NCBI RefSeq assembly: GCF_000429185.2
Contig: NZ_AUBJ02000001.1
Location: forward strand, 2,232,001 to 2,296,000
Direction of reading: 5' to 3'
Length of the DNA stretch: 64,000 nucleotides
Origin: Actinoalloteichus caeruleus DSM 43889
GTDB lineage: Bacteria > Actinomycetota > Actinomycetes > Mycobacteriales > Pseudonocardiaceae
This document shows positions 35,995 through 44,610 of this stretch, in pieces. Numbering within the stretch: the first letter of the stretch is position 1; the number at the start of each line of letters is the position of its first letter. Below the pieces are notes generated by a model. That model did not search any database. It worked only from the letters and a program-made list of their open reading frames with translations, and was not told the origin of the DNA. Position numbers and translations under genes: made by a program.

Positions 35995-36561
35995 TCAGCG
36001 GTCGACGTCGACGATGATCCGGTTGCCGAGCACCCGGAGCTCGTACTCGTTCTCGCCGTCGGTGCCGACGACGAACTCGAAGGTGCCGTTGGGATCGGCG
36101 AACAGGGTGGCGCTGGCGACCGTGGCGAGACCGCCGGCCGGCATGTCGAAGTTGGTGGGGTTCGCGCTCTCCAGGATGAGGGGGCGGTCGGCGATGCCGA
36201 TGACCCGGATGAAGTCGGTGCCGGCCGGCGGGGCGTGGAGCCGGTCGTCGTCCGCGTTGGGCGGGTTCACGTTGGACACGGCCCGCACGTTCGTCAGGGT
36301 GACGCCGCCGTGGAACTCGGCCACCACCCGGTCGAAGTCGGGGTGGGCCCCCGCGCGGAACTCCACGCTCCCGGTCTCCACCGCCGTTCCCCTGCCGTCC
36401 GAGGCGGCCGGGGCCACCCCGTGGGGACCGCTCGCCGGGACGGCGTCCACCCCGCCCGGCGCCGGGGCGCCGCCGGCCTGGTCGGGTTCCGCCGTCGCGC
36501 AGGCGGTCGTCGCCGCGGCCAGGGCGAGGCCGCTGATCAGGGCACCCAGTCGTCTTCGCAC
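35995..36561 (-). CDS. Lipoprotein with AMIN-like domain
   Basis: A 188-residue protein with a lipoprotein-like signal (LGALISGLALAAATTAC). After a Pro/Gly-rich linker the body reads SVEFRAGAHPDFDRVVAEFHG, FIRVIGIADRPLILESANPTN and a C-terminal VLGNRIIVDVDR, the pattern of actinobacterial AMIN-like domains. These are extracytoplasmic beta-sandwich modules of unknown binding partner. Alone on the minus strand. Confidence 0.7.
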   Translation of the reverse strand: MRRRLGALISGLALAAATTACATAEPDQAGGAPAPGGVDAVPASGPHGVAPAASDGRGTAVETGSVEFRAGAHPDFDRVVAEFHGGVTLTNVRAVSNVNPPNADDDRLHAPPAGTDFIRVIGIADRPLILESANPTNFDMPAGGLATVASATLFADPNGTFEFVVGTDGENEYELRVLGNRIIVDVDR

Positions 36562-36733
36562 AACACACCACCGTTCGTCGTCGTTGATCTTCGTCGTGTG
36601 TTCCAGGTACCCCGGCTGGTCGCGGTGTACACCCGGCCGCCGGGGGTTCGTGGTGGGGGCGGGGGCACCGGACGTTGCCCGGCGCCTGCCGTGCTCCCCG
36701 TGGGGGGTTCCGAGGCCCCCGCTACTGGTGGCC

Positions 36734-37504
36734 TCAGTCCTCGGCCCGGTAGCCGAGCCCGCCGTCCGCGTCGGACAACCGGAGCTGGTCGCCGCTGGTC
36801 TCGAACTCGACCTCGCCGCCGAGGGTGCTCAGCACGCGGTCGTCCTGGCGCTGGGCGAACTCGTCGTCGCAGGTCGCCTCCTCCGGCTCCAGGTCGACCA
36901 CCTCCACTCGCCCGTCCGCCTCGCGCCAGGTGCCGGTGAACGCCCGGCAGCCGGTGGAGCCGGTGAAGGTGCCGTCGGCGGCGAAGCGGAGCGTGGCCGG
37001 GTCGCTGTGGGTGGAGGAGGCCGTCTCGCCGGTGATGACGGAGCCGAGGAGCCAGTCGGTGCCCACCAGCTCGGCGTCGGGGACCTCCGGCACGACCTCG
37101 AAGCGCAGTTCGACCTGCGATCCGGTCAGCACCAACGCGTCCCCGTCGCGGTGGGCCCCGCCGACCGCGGACAGGGCGGCGAGGTAGGTCATCTCCAGGT
37201 CCATCGTCGGCCCGTCGCAGCCCCGGGCCGTCACGCCGTCGAGGTTGATCCGGACACCGCCGTCGGCCGCGTCGACGGCCCCCGTGTAGAGGTTGCAGGC
37301 GGCGGTCCCGCGCACCTCGCCGTCGACCACGGAGAGGCTGACCGGGTCGGCGTCGTCGAGGTCGAACGGTCCCTCGGCCCCGGTGCCCGCGACCAGTGCC
37401 CACTCCCCCTCGAGCGCCGAGGACGCGCCAGGTTCGTGGCCACAACCGACCGCTCCGGCCAGGACCACGGCGAGGAGGGCGGTGACAGTGCGGCGTCGAA
37501 CCAT
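36734..37504 (-). CDS. META-domain (HslJ-like) lipoprotein, copy 1
   Basis: A 256-residue lipoprotein (signal TVTALLAVVLAGAVGC) with two META domains. The first has LEGEWALVAG, GEVRGTAACNLYTG, DLEMTYLAALSAV; the second has LVGTDWLLGSVITG, GTFTGSTGCRAFTGTWR, DEFAQRQDDRVLSTLGG. META domains occur in HslJ heat-shock-type envelope proteins. It is paralogous to the next minus-strand gene (37814-38680), with about half of residues shared by eye, and the upstream sequences are related too. Confidence 0.85.
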   Translation of the reverse strand: MVRRRTVTALLAVVLAGAVGCGHEPGASSALEGEWALVAGTGAEGPFDLDDADPVSLSVVDGEVRGTAACNLYTGAVDAADGGVRINLDGVTARGCDGPTMDLEMTYLAALSAVGGAHRDGDALVLTGSQVELRFEVVPEVPDAELVGTDWLLGSVITGETASSTHSDPATLRFAADGTFTGSTGCRAFTGTWREADGRVEVVDLEPEEATCDDEFAQRQDDRVLSTLGGEVEFETSGDQLRLSDADGGLGYRAED

Positions 37505-37813
37505 GATGACCTTTCCTTCGGGCGGCTGTGCCCCGAGGACGGGGGACGCCTCGGCGTGGGTTGCACGTCGGGAACGACGGGAACGGCACACCGCCCGACC
37601 CCGGTGGTTGGTGACCGGGACACGACGGCGGTCGGGTGTGCGGTTCCGGGTGGGGGTCAGGGCTTCGAACACCTCGGGTGGCGGGCCGTGCCGCCGCCAG
37701 GGTCGACGGAGCGATCACAACGCCATCCACCTCGCCCGCGTTCCCGGCGAACCGTCCCGTGCTCTGGGCCGGGGAGATCGGCCGGTCTCGCGGGTGGCGG
37801 GCGGCTCGGGGCG

Positions 37814-38680
37814 TCAGTGCTCGGTCCGGTAGACGAGCCCGCCGTCCGCACCGGACAGCCGGAGCCGGTCGCCGTCGATCTCGACCTCGACACCGCCGTC
37901 GAGGATGCTCCACACGCGGTCGTCCTGGCGTCGGGTGGCGTCGTGGTCGCAGAGCGGCTCCTCGGGCTCCAGCTCCGCCAGTTCCAGGTCCGCCACCTCC
38001 ACTCGACCGGCCTCCTCACGCCAGGTGCCGGTGAACCACCGGCAGCCGGTGGAGCCGGTGAGGGTGCCGTCGCCGGCGAACGAGAGCGTGACCGCCGGGT
38101 CACCTCGGGTGGAGGAGGCCGACTCGCTGGCGGAGGAGCCAGTTCCGCCGGTGACGACGGTGTCCAGGACCCAGTCGGTGCCCACCAGCGGGGTGTCGGC
38201 GAGCTCCGGGACGGGCTCGAACCGCAGCTCGACGTCCGTCCCGGTCAGCACCAACGCGTCCCCGTCGTGGCGGGCCCGCCCGACCGCGGACAGGGCGGCG
38301 AGGTAGGTCATCTCCAGGTCCATCACCGGCTGTTCGCAGCCCATCTCCGTCCACTCGGGGGAGGGGAAACTGATGCCGTCGCCCACCGCGTGGAAGGGCC
38401 CGCCGTAGAGGTTGCAGGCCGCCTTCCCCGTCGCCTCCCCGTCGGTGACGGTGAGGGTGACCGGGTAGTGGTCGAGCACGTCCACCGGCCCGTCGGCGGT
38501 GCTCCCCCCGACCAGCTGCCACTCCCCCTCCAGGGCGGCGAGCCCCGTCCTCGGGGCAGCGACGTCGATCGCTGGGGAATCCGCGCCGGTCGCGGCGGGG
38601 CCGGGGTCCTGGCCGCACCCGGCCATCGCGGACAGAACCGCGGCGAGGAGGACGGGGAACACGAAGCGTCGAGTCATCAT
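37814..38680 (-). CDS. META-domain (HslJ-like) lipoprotein, copy 2
   Basis: A 288-residue lipoprotein (FVFPVLLAAVLSAMAGC) with the same double META design: LEGEWQLVGG, GEATGKAACNLYGG, DLEMTYLAALSAVGRARHDGDALVLTG, LVGTDWVLDTVVTGG, GTLTGSTGCRWFTGTWR. The DLEMTYLAALSAV segment is identical to copy 1. Two adjacent ATG codons (38680, 38677) could start it. The paralogues and their 5' flanks arose by tandem duplication. Confidence 0.85.
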   Translation of the reverse strand: MMTRRFVFPVLLAAVLSAMAGCGQDPGPAATGADSPAIDVAAPRTGLAALEGEWQLVGGSTADGPVDVLDHYPVTLTVTDGEATGKAACNLYGGPFHAVGDGISFPSPEWTEMGCEQPVMDLEMTYLAALSAVGRARHDGDALVLTGTDVELRFEPVPELADTPLVGTDWVLDTVVTGGTGSSASESASSTRGDPAVTLSFAGDGTLTGSTGCRWFTGTWREEAGRVEVADLELAELEPEEPLCDHDATRRQDDRVWSILDGGVEVEIDGDRLRLSGADGGLVYRTEH

Positions 38681-38770
38681 GACCATCCCTGGAAGCGGTT
38701 GTGCTCCGAGGACGGGGCCCCGGACGGCGCGGGTTGCACGTCGGGGCAGCGGGGAGGGCACACCATCCGT

Positions 38771-38818
38771 GGCCGGGTGGCCGGGTGGCCGGGTGGCCGG
38801 GTGGCCGGGTGGCCGGGA
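38771..38818. repeat. 8-bp tandem repeat (GGCCGGGT)n
   Basis: Five perfect copies of GGCCGGGT followed by a sixth ending in A, about 90 bases upstream of the second META gene. A run of this kind is prone to slippage and could alter the spacing or strength of that promoter. Confidence 0.9.
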
Positions 38819-39235
38819 CACGGGTGGCACGGCGGGCGGGTGCTCGGTTCGGCCGGGGCGTGGGGCGGCCCCTCGTCAGGCGCTGGAACCGCCCCCGTGA
38901 TCGCTGTCCACGAGGGACGCGCGCCTTCCCACGCGCCCTGTGGGGTGCGGTCCACGGCCGGGACTGCGGGACTTCCGACGGCGGGGCACCGGAGCGGCGG
39001 GTGGCCGCATGCCGCGTGCCTTCCGGAGTGCCGTTGGGCGGGCTCGCGAGGAGTGGGACGAGGCTGGCGGTGGGGGCGCCGGGTTCGAGCCAGGCCAGGG
39101 TGGTCACGCGGGCAGAGGCAGCCACGTCCGCCCGTCCACTCGACGGCACCTCCCTTCATGGATGCACGTTGGATACATTCCTGTTGGTCACGTCCGTCCG
39201 CGCGGCCCGGCCGCGCCGCCTGTGAGGAGCCGCCC
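38819..39235. other. Divergent intergenic region
   Basis: About 415 bases between the META copy-2 upstream region and the lyase gene. Near the right end, TGCACGTTGGATACATTCC is the only AT-containing patch and may hold the lyase promoter. No gene recognised. Confidence 0.4.
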
Positions 39236-40117
39236 ATGAGCCAGACCACCGCCAGCGCCCTGCGCCACCGGGTGACGCACGGTCCGCTGCTCGCGGTCCC
39301 CGGCGCGGCCAACGCGCTGGCCGCCCGCGTCATCGAGGACCGGGGGTTCGAGGCCGTCTACGTCACCGGTGCCGGGCTGGCCAACACCTACCTCGGCGTC
39401 CCGGACATCGGGCTGGTGACCCTCACCGAACTGGTCTCCCACGTGGCGGCCATCCGGGACGCGGTCTCCGTCCCGCTCGTGGTGGACGCCGACACCGGGT
39501 TCGGCAACGCGGTGAACGTGACCAGGACGGTCCGGCTGCTCGAACGCGCCGGCGCCGACGCCATCCAGCTGGAGGACCAGGCCGCGCCCAAGCGGTGCGG
39601 GCACTTCGACGGCAAGGAACTCGTCCCGGCCCAGGAGATGGTGGGGCGGGTCCGGGCGGCGGTCGACGCCCGCCGGGACGATGACCTGCTGGTGATCGCC
39701 CGCACCGACGCCAGGGCCGTCGAGGGCTGGGACGCCGCTTTGGACCGCGCCCACCGGTACGTCGAGGCCGGGGCGGACATGATCTTCGTCGAGGCGCCGA
39801 GGACGGAGGAGGAGGTGCGAGCGCTGCCCTCCGCGCTGCCCGTGCCGCAGGTGGTCAACCTGGTGGAGGGCGGCCGCACCCCGCTCCTCCCGCTGTCGGA
39901 GTTGGGTGGTTTCCGGATCGCGCTGTTCGCCAACGTCGCCCTCCAGGCGGCGGTGCGGGGGATGTCGACGGCCCTGGACCGGCTGCGGGAGACGGGCTCC
40001 CTCGCGGAGGTGGCCGACCAGCTGGCTCCGTGGAGCGAACGGCAGCGGCTGGTCGGGAAACCCGCCTACGACGAGCTGTCCGCCCGCTACGCGGCCCCGG
40101 CCGATCCGGCGGGCTGA
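39236..40117 (+). CDS. Isocitrate lyase/PEP mutase-family enzyme (2-methylisocitrate lyase-like)
   Basis: A 293-residue TIM-barrel lyase. Landmarks are LLAVPGAANALAARVIEDRGFEAVYVTGAG, PLVVDADTGFG (metal-binding Asp), AIQLEDQAAPKRCGHF with the active-site KRCGH, IARTDARAV and ADMIFVEAP. Family members split C-C bonds of isocitrate-like acids or move phosphonate groups; KRCGH points to lyase rather than mutase. GAGGAGC precedes the ATG. Stands alone, so the exact acid is not known; the prpB-type name is not justified without prpC/prpD neighbours. Confidence 0.85.
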   Translation: MSQTTASALRHRVTHGPLLAVPGAANALAARVIEDRGFEAVYVTGAGLANTYLGVPDIGLVTLTELVSHVAAIRDAVSVPLVVDADTGFGNAVNVTRTVRLLERAGADAIQLEDQAAPKRCGHFDGKELVPAQEMVGRVRAAVDARRDDDLLVIARTDARAVEGWDAALDRAHRYVEAGADMIFVEAPRTEEEVRALPSALPVPQVVNLVEGGRTPLLPLSELGGFRIALFANVALQAAVRGMSTALDRLRETGSLAEVADQLAPWSERQRLVGKPAYDELSARYAAPADPAG

Positions 40118-40150
40118 GCATCCTCGACCGGGACGACCGCGCCTCCCCGG

Positions 40151-41419
40151 TCAGGGCGACGAGGTCTCCTCGGCGGCGTCGGAGTAGTGGTCCCGCACCA
40201 CCCGTTCGATGGCGGCGGCCGCGTTCCCCCGCAGCGAGGACATGCTGAAGTAGATGTCCCCGCCGACCTCGGGGTGTCGCCGGTTGAGCGTCAGGTGCTC
40301 GCTCAACTCGGCGTCGTCCCAGGCCGGCGAGCTGCCCACCTTGTAGGCGGCCTGCCCGATGTGGAGGCCGACACCGGTGCCGGCGACCAGCTCGGACCAC
40401 CACGGGACGAGGACGCCGTAGTCGGCGGCGGCGTGCCCGATCTCCCAGTACACCTGCGGGGCGACGTAGTCGACCCAGCCTTCCGTCACCCAGGTGCGGC
40501 TGTCGGCGTAGACGGCGTCGTAGGACTCCAGGCCGCTGGTGCGGGAGCCCCGGTCGTCGGTGGAGGCGTTGCGCCAGATCCCGAAGGGGCTGACCCCGAA
40601 GTCCACCTCGGGTTTCGCCGCCCTGACCCGCTCCCCCATCTCCCGGACCAGCCGGTTGACGTTGTCCCGCCGCCAGTCTGCGACCGAGGAGAAGTCCCCA
40701 CCGTGCTCGGCGAAGGTGTCCCCGTCGGGGATCTGCTGCCCCGCCACCGGGTAGGGGTAGAAGTAGTCGTCGAAGTGGGCCCCGTCGACGTCGTAGCGTT
40801 CGACGGCGTCCATCATGGCGTCCTGCACGAACTCCCGGACCGCCGGGACACCGGGGTCGTAGTAGAGCTGCCCGCCGTAGCTGAACACCCAGTCCGGGTT
40901 CCGCCGGGCCGGGTGGTCGGGGCTGAGCCTGTTCGGATCGGCCTGGGTGCTGACCCGGTAGGGGTTGAACCAGGCGTGGAACTCCAGGCCGCGCTGGTGC
41001 GCCTGTTCCACCAGGTACTCCAGCGGGTCGTACCCCGGGTCGCCGCCCTGGGTCCCGGTGAGCCACTGCGACCACGGCTCGTACTCGGAGGGCCAGAACG
41101 CGTCGGCGGTGGGGCGTACCTGGACGAAGACCGCGTTGAGCCGGAGCTCGACGGCCCGGTCGAGCAGGGCGTCGTACTCGGCGCGTTGTGCCTCGGGGGT
41201 CAGCCCGGTCCTGCTGGGCCAGTCGATGTTGGACACGCTGGAGATCCACACGCCACGCAACTGTTCCTCCTCGTTGGCCGTGGCCGTCGGCGGCGACTCC
41301 GCCTCGGCGCTCGGCGTCGTCGGCACGACGGAGGACCAGGCCAGCAGCAGGCCGAGGACACCGGCACCGAGAACGCGTGGCCGGCGACGGGAACGTTCCT
41401 GTCGGGTGAACACCTTCAC
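40151..41419 (-). CDS. Secreted glycosyl hydrolase-like protein, GHL10 (DUF187)
   Basis: A 422-residue secreted protein with signal peptide (VLGAGVLGLLLAWSSVVP, cleavage near AEAES). The barrel has LRGVWISSVSNIDWPS, LNAVFVQVRPTADAFWPSEY, GLEFHAWFNPYR, DVDGAHFDDYFYPYP, VDFGVSPFGIWRN and WVDYVAPQVYWEIG. These are signatures of the GHL10 group, linked to cell-envelope or polysaccharide remodelling; substrate unknown. The acidic HFDDYFYP likely carries the active site. Confidence 0.88.
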   Translation of the reverse strand: MKVFTRQERSRRRPRVLGAGVLGLLLAWSSVVPTTPSAEAESPPTATANEEEQLRGVWISSVSNIDWPSRTGLTPEAQRAEYDALLDRAVELRLNAVFVQVRPTADAFWPSEYEPWSQWLTGTQGGDPGYDPLEYLVEQAHQRGLEFHAWFNPYRVSTQADPNRLSPDHPARRNPDWVFSYGGQLYYDPGVPAVREFVQDAMMDAVERYDVDGAHFDDYFYPYPVAGQQIPDGDTFAEHGGDFSSVADWRRDNVNRLVREMGERVRAAKPEVDFGVSPFGIWRNASTDDRGSRTSGLESYDAVYADSRTWVTEGWVDYVAPQVYWEIGHAAADYGVLVPWWSELVAGTGVGLHIGQAAYKVGSSPAWDDAELSEHLTLNRRHPEVGGDIYFSMSSLRGNAAAAIERVVRDHYSDAAEETSSP

Positions 41420-41943
41420 CTCGCACTGTGCGCTCGCTGGTGGGACGGAGGTCGGTGCCCGACCTCGTCACCCTGACGACGGTTACTTTCCCCTTCTCCG
41501 TCGACAATGGCGGAGATCGACGCGCACGCACCGGCTTCCGTCGCAGCACCACCCGTTCGGCGGTCAGCGCATCCGGCGTGAACGCCACCATCGGGGCGGG
41601 TCGCGCTTGCGCGGCGCGCTCACTTCCGGCGGGCCGTGTCCTCCCGGAGGAGGCGGCAGCCGCGCACCGTCGGTCGCAACCGAGAACATCGGCCCTGCGG
41701 TGTTCCGACCCGCGATCCATCCCGCGAGGCCGCCACCAACCTGGTTCCAGGCCACATTCCGTGACACCATCTCGTCGGCGACATGCGAGGCGAGAACCGT
41801 GGGGAACACTCGCGAACATCTCGACCGCACGGCTCCGCGAACAGCCAGTCCTCACTCGCGAACAACCGGTGAACCGCCGGCTGGGGGTCGCCCTGATGAG
41901 AACTGCCCACAGCGCCCCGAGTAGACCCGCGAGTGGGACGAAC
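41420..41943. other. Intergenic, no gene recognised
   Basis: About 520 bases of slightly lower GC between the GHL10 gene start and the 3' end of the Imm1 gene. No family-like sequence in any frame; it may hold the decayed edge of the toxin locus to its right. Confidence 0.4.
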
Positions 41944-42420
41944 CTAGCCCGCTGCCGGATCGGCCGCCGACTGCCAGGCGACGTTGAGCGGGCGTTTGCC
42001 GGTGTCGAGGAACTCGACCAGAGCATCGGCGACGGTCTCGACGGCGATCTCGCAGTGCGGCGGGAACTCGTCGGTCTCGTACAGGACCGGCCGTTCGGGA
42101 CCATCGCCGCGACTGTAGAGATGAACGGGCTCGGAGCCGTGGCCATCGTCACCACGGTATGAGAGGGCTCCTCGGGCTCCATGGATGCCGGCGATGACCG
42201 AGTGATCCGGCATGGTGAGATAACCGCTCGGGGCGCCGTCATCGGGAATCGCCGTGTCGACACGGGGGCGCGCGGTGTGGGTCAGGATCGCATCACTCAC
42301 CACTTCCTCGGCGAGTGTCGTCACGAAGGCGGTGACGTCGTCACCGGTCGCGAGTTCAACGACCTTCTCGACTGGCGCCTGGCCGGGCTCGTGGACCCAG
42401 TACTGCGCTTGGAGTGTCAC
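41944..42420 (-). CDS. Imm1-family immunity protein
   Basis: A 158-residue soluble protein. It ends with VADALVEFLDTGKRPLNVAWQ, the G-x-R-P-x-x-V-x-W-Q tail typical of Imm1, preceded by ETDEFPPHCEIAVE. GTG at 42420 overlaps the stop of the deaminase gene (42417), so translation is coupled. Imm1 proteins are usual partners of SCP1.201/DddA-like deaminases, matching the upstream gene. Confidence 0.8.
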   Translation of the reverse strand: MTLQAQYWVHEPGQAPVEKVVELATGDDVTAFVTTLAEEVVSDAILTHTARPRVDTAIPDDGAPSGYLTMPDHSVIAGIHGARGALSYRGDDGHGSEPVHLYSRGDGPERPVLYETDEFPPHCEIAVETVADALVEFLDTGKRPLNVAWQSAADPAAG

Positions 42421-42968
42421 GACGTGCGCTTCCCTTCGTACCGGTACGGACGCCCGGTGGGGCCGTAGACGATGAGTGTGGCATCGGGTGGCAGAAAGTA
42501 TTTCAAGAACCGGTGGCAGCTGACGTTGGTCACGGGGTCGATACCGCACGGGTCCTTGCCGATCACGATCGCACGCGTCTCGCCCGCCCTCATGGACGAA
42601 GCCTCTTTGATCTCGATGTGGCGCGCGATGTCCGGCACGAAACCGCCGCGCGCGAGACCGAGGGCGCGGGCCTTCTCCACGGCTGCGGTATAGGCGGGGT
42701 CAGCCCGCCCCGACTCCAGTCGTGTCCCGCTGGACAGCGCCGTATCGCCATCCTTTTGATCATCCAATCGCCAACCTCGAAGCTGCCTACCGTATGGCCA
42801 CGGGTCATCCAGCTTGGCCCGGTACCTCGACACCCGTGCGGCGACGTCATCCACTCGCTTCGGCGGCGACGTGCTGGTTCGCCGAGTCAGCGGCGACTCC
42901 GCCTGCTCACCGTGCTCGGCGAGCCATTCCCTGGTACGCACCAGGGCGGCCTCGACGAGCTCGTCCAC
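42417..42968 (-). CDS. SCP1.201/DddA-like DNA deaminase toxin domain
   Basis: A 183-residue fragment ending in a deaminase domain: H117-I-E119 in ARHIEIKEASSMRAG, then C141 and C151 in the stretch DPCG...NVSC, then FLPPDATLIVYGPTG. The separated PC...C pair and LLP-x-x-x-x-L-x-VYGP ending are features of the SCP1.201 group, to which the double-stranded-DNA cytosine deaminase DddA belongs. It starts at a GTG (42968) but the family normally has an N-terminal helical domain in the same chain; that domain is in the overlapping upstream frame. It may therefore be a frameshifted single gene. Imm1 follows directly. Confidence 0.75.
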   Translation of the reverse strand: MDELVEAALVRTREWLAEHGEQAESPLTRRTSTSPPKRVDDVAARVSRYRAKLDDPWPYGRQLRGWRLDDQKDGDTALSSGTRLESGRADPAYTAAVEKARALGLARGGFVPDIARHIEIKEASSMRAGETRAIVIGKDPCGIDPVTNVSCHRFLKYFLPPDATLIVYGPTGRPYRYEGKRTS

Positions 42969-43423
42969 CCGCTCAAGACCGCGGCGACACTCCGCAGCGC
43001 CACTCGCGCGGTCAGCAAATCTCGGTTCGCCGTCCCCTTCGTGAGTTCAGCGAAGGCCGGTGTCACCCTGTCCGATACGCGGGTGCGAGCCTCCTTGACC
43101 GCGCCCGAAGGCAAGCGATCCATCACGCCACGCAAGCGCTCGACGACCTCGCTCAACGCCGCCATGACAGCCTGAAGTTTCCCGAGGTAGGACCCGATCG
43201 CCACCCGAATTTCCTCAAGGCCGGAGTTGATCGTCTCCAGCTCCGACAACGCGGCGCGTATGGCGGAAGGCGCTGCCTTGGCGGCAGGGTGTCGGCTCCC
43301 ACGCCACGCCTCACTCATGTCGGCCAATGCGGCCTCCACGCTCTCACGTATCGCGCTGACCTCGCCGACGGGCAACAGCTCAGCGACCTCTGCCAACCCG
43401 GATCGCAACTCGCCAACTGACAT
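42887..43423 (-). CDS. N-terminal helical (WXG-like) half of the deaminase toxin
   Basis: A 178-residue helical protein: MSVGELRSGLAEVAELLP, ALADMSEAWRGSRHPAAKAAP, ALSELETINSGLEEIRVAIGSYLGKL. This is the export/dimerisation-type N-terminal domain usually fused to SCP1.201-like deaminases in actinobacteria. Homologous order breaks near RDLLTAR (about 43010), where the other frame continues RRGLERVDELVEAALVRTREWLAEHG. Either a one-base indel between about 42985 and 43010 or programmed overlap separates the halves. ATG at 43423. Confidence 0.65.
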   Translation of the reverse strand: MSVGELRSGLAEVAELLPVGEVSAIRESVEAALADMSEAWRGSRHPAAKAAPSAIRAALSELETINSGLEEIRVAIGSYLGKLQAVMAALSEVVERLRGVMDRLPSGAVKEARTRVSDRVTPAFAELTKGTANRDLLTARVALRSVAAVLSGWTSSSRPPWCVPGNGSPSTVSRRSRR

Positions 43424-43730
43424 GCCGCAAAGCCAGCACCACACGCCCGACATTTTTCAACCGCGCCGTCACAGATGCTCCGCCGGCGACCTCACGGAAA
43501 CCGATTCCGCGTACCGTAGCCCGTTCCGTATCGGCGGAGTCGAACACAGCGTCGTCCACTCCCGCAAGGAAGGCCGACCACTCGCCGGCGTCGAAGCGCA
43601 GCTCGACATCCCCGGTCAAGGCCAGGTGGACGGGTACCGCCGGGTCGACGGGAACTCGTCCCGTTTCCCGAACTTCGACGGTTTCGGGTCCGCCCTCCTG
43701 GTCAACCCTTCCCTCGTCCTCGGCCGCCAT
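43380..43730 (-). CDS. Hypothetical protein with DUF397-like C-terminal element
   Basis: A 116-residue protein with VELRFDAGEWSAFLAGVDDAVFD, which resembles the last half of DUF397 domains (F-x-x-x-W-x-A-F-L-x-G-x-x-x-G-x-F-D). The rest is unrecognised. It overlaps the start of the deaminase N-terminal gene by 44 bases and so probably belongs to that operon. Function unknown. Confidence 0.45.
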   Translation of the reverse strand: MAAEDEGRVDQEGGPETVEVRETGRVPVDPAVPVHLALTGDVELRFDAGEWSAFLAGVDDAVFDSADTERATVRGIGFREVAGGASVTARLKNVGRVVLALRHVSWRVAIRVGRGR

Positions 43731-43818
43731 GGTGGCGTAGGCGCTCCTTGCTGCCTCGGCGACCTCTCCTGGTGCCGTAACTCGTCGCTACCTGGCGTGG
43801 CCAGGGAGAGCAGCGGGT

Positions 43819-43854
43819 GTGCCCCGGTCAGCGGGACATTGCCAGCCGGGGCAC
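43819..43854 (-). terminator. Hairpin after the first DUF397 gene
   Basis: 9-bp stem 43819-43827 with 43846-43854, 18-base loop; moderate. Confidence 0.45.
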
Positions 43855-43870
43855 GGGTCTCGCCGGTCGG

Positions 43871-44080
43871 TCAGAAGCGGTCGTGCTTCACGGCCGCGAT
43901 GAAGGCAGCGAAGGCGTCACGATCAACGACGAGGGTGCCCGCGTCCCGGTTCTTCGTGTCCCGGTTCTTCGTGTCCCGGATACCCGCGATGCCTGGCGCG
44001 CCACCGACTTCGACGCAGCCGCCCTGGCCGCCGCTCGCACCGGCTTTGCGCCAGTTGGTGAGGGAAGGATGGGCCACCAT
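43871..44080 (-). CDS. DUF397 protein, copy 1
   Basis: A 69-residue DUF397 protein: LTNWRKAGASGGQGGCVEVGG, IRDTKNRDTKNRDAGTLVVDR, FAAFIAAVKHDRF. DUF397 proteins partner XRE regulators that control sporulation or specialised metabolism in actinobacteria. The DTKNR unit is doubled relative to the copy at 44416-44610, an in-frame 15-base duplication. No XRE gene is directly upstream of this copy. Confidence 0.85.
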   Translation of the reverse strand: MVAHPSLTNWRKAGASGGQGGCVEVGGAPGIAGIRDTKNRDTKNRDAGTLVVDRDAFAAFIAAVKHDRF

Positions 44081-44371
44081 GCTCCTCCTTGCTCATTCGC
44101 ATCAGGCGATGAGGGCTCACCGGCCTTGGAGCTGGTCCACGGCAGGCTTCGAAAACAGACCGCCCTCGTTCGGCAGCCCCACGCTCGCCGGCAGTCCACC
44201 CATCGTGGCAGCCGAAGGCCACCCACCACCACCCGTAGGACACGGACACCACCGGGAGGAGCAGCGGCTACCGCCAGCAGCGCTCAACCCGCCCCAGGCG
44301 ATGCCACCGGAACCGCGGACACGTCCTTCCACCGCACGCCGCCACCCAAGCCCACCCACCCCCCGAACGCC

Positions 44372-44398
44372 TGGAGCCCCCGCATCACGGGGGCTCCA
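44372..44398 (-). terminator. Hairpin after the XRE-DUF397 pair
   Basis: 11-bp perfect stem 44372-44382 with 44388-44398 and a CATCA loop, 18 bases past the DUF397 stop on the minus strand. Confidence 0.75.
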
Positions 44399-44415
44399 CC
44401 ACATCCGAGGAACAC

Positions 44416-44610
44416 TCAGAAGCGGTCGGACCTCACCGCCGCGATGAAGGCAGCGAAGGCGTCACGATCAACGACGAGGGTGCCCGCGTCCCGGTTCTTC
44501 GTGTCCCGGATACCCGCGATGCCTGGCGCGCCACCGACTTCGACGCAGTCGCCCTGGCTTCCGCTCGCCCGTGCCTTCCGCCACCCGGTGAGGCGGTCAC
44601 GTGCCGTCAT
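44416..44610 (-). CDS. DUF397 protein, copy 2 (XRE partner)
   Basis: A 64-residue DUF397 protein nearly identical in its C-terminal half to copy 1 (GGAPGIAGIRDTKNRDAGT, VDRDAFAAFIAAV). Its ATG overlaps the stop of the XRE gene (44607), the standard coupled arrangement. The pair likely regulates neighbouring genes by direct protein contact. Confidence 0.9.
   Translation of the reverse strand: MTARDRLTGWRKARASGSQGDCVEVGGAPGIAGIRDTKNRDAGTLVVDRDAFAAFIAAVRSDRF

Noticed and set aside
38771-38818. Possible CRISPR-like repeat
   Set aside because: Eight-base unit without spacers; simple tandem repeat.
39160-39185. GntR-type operator before the isocitrate lyase-family gene
   Set aside because: TTGGATACATT is only partly palindromic and no regulator is adjacent.
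35024-40117. A 1,697-codon open frame on the + strand
   Set aside because: Only the last 293 codons (lyase) have family-like sequence; the rest lies antisense to several minus-strand genes and is open because of GC-rich third positions.
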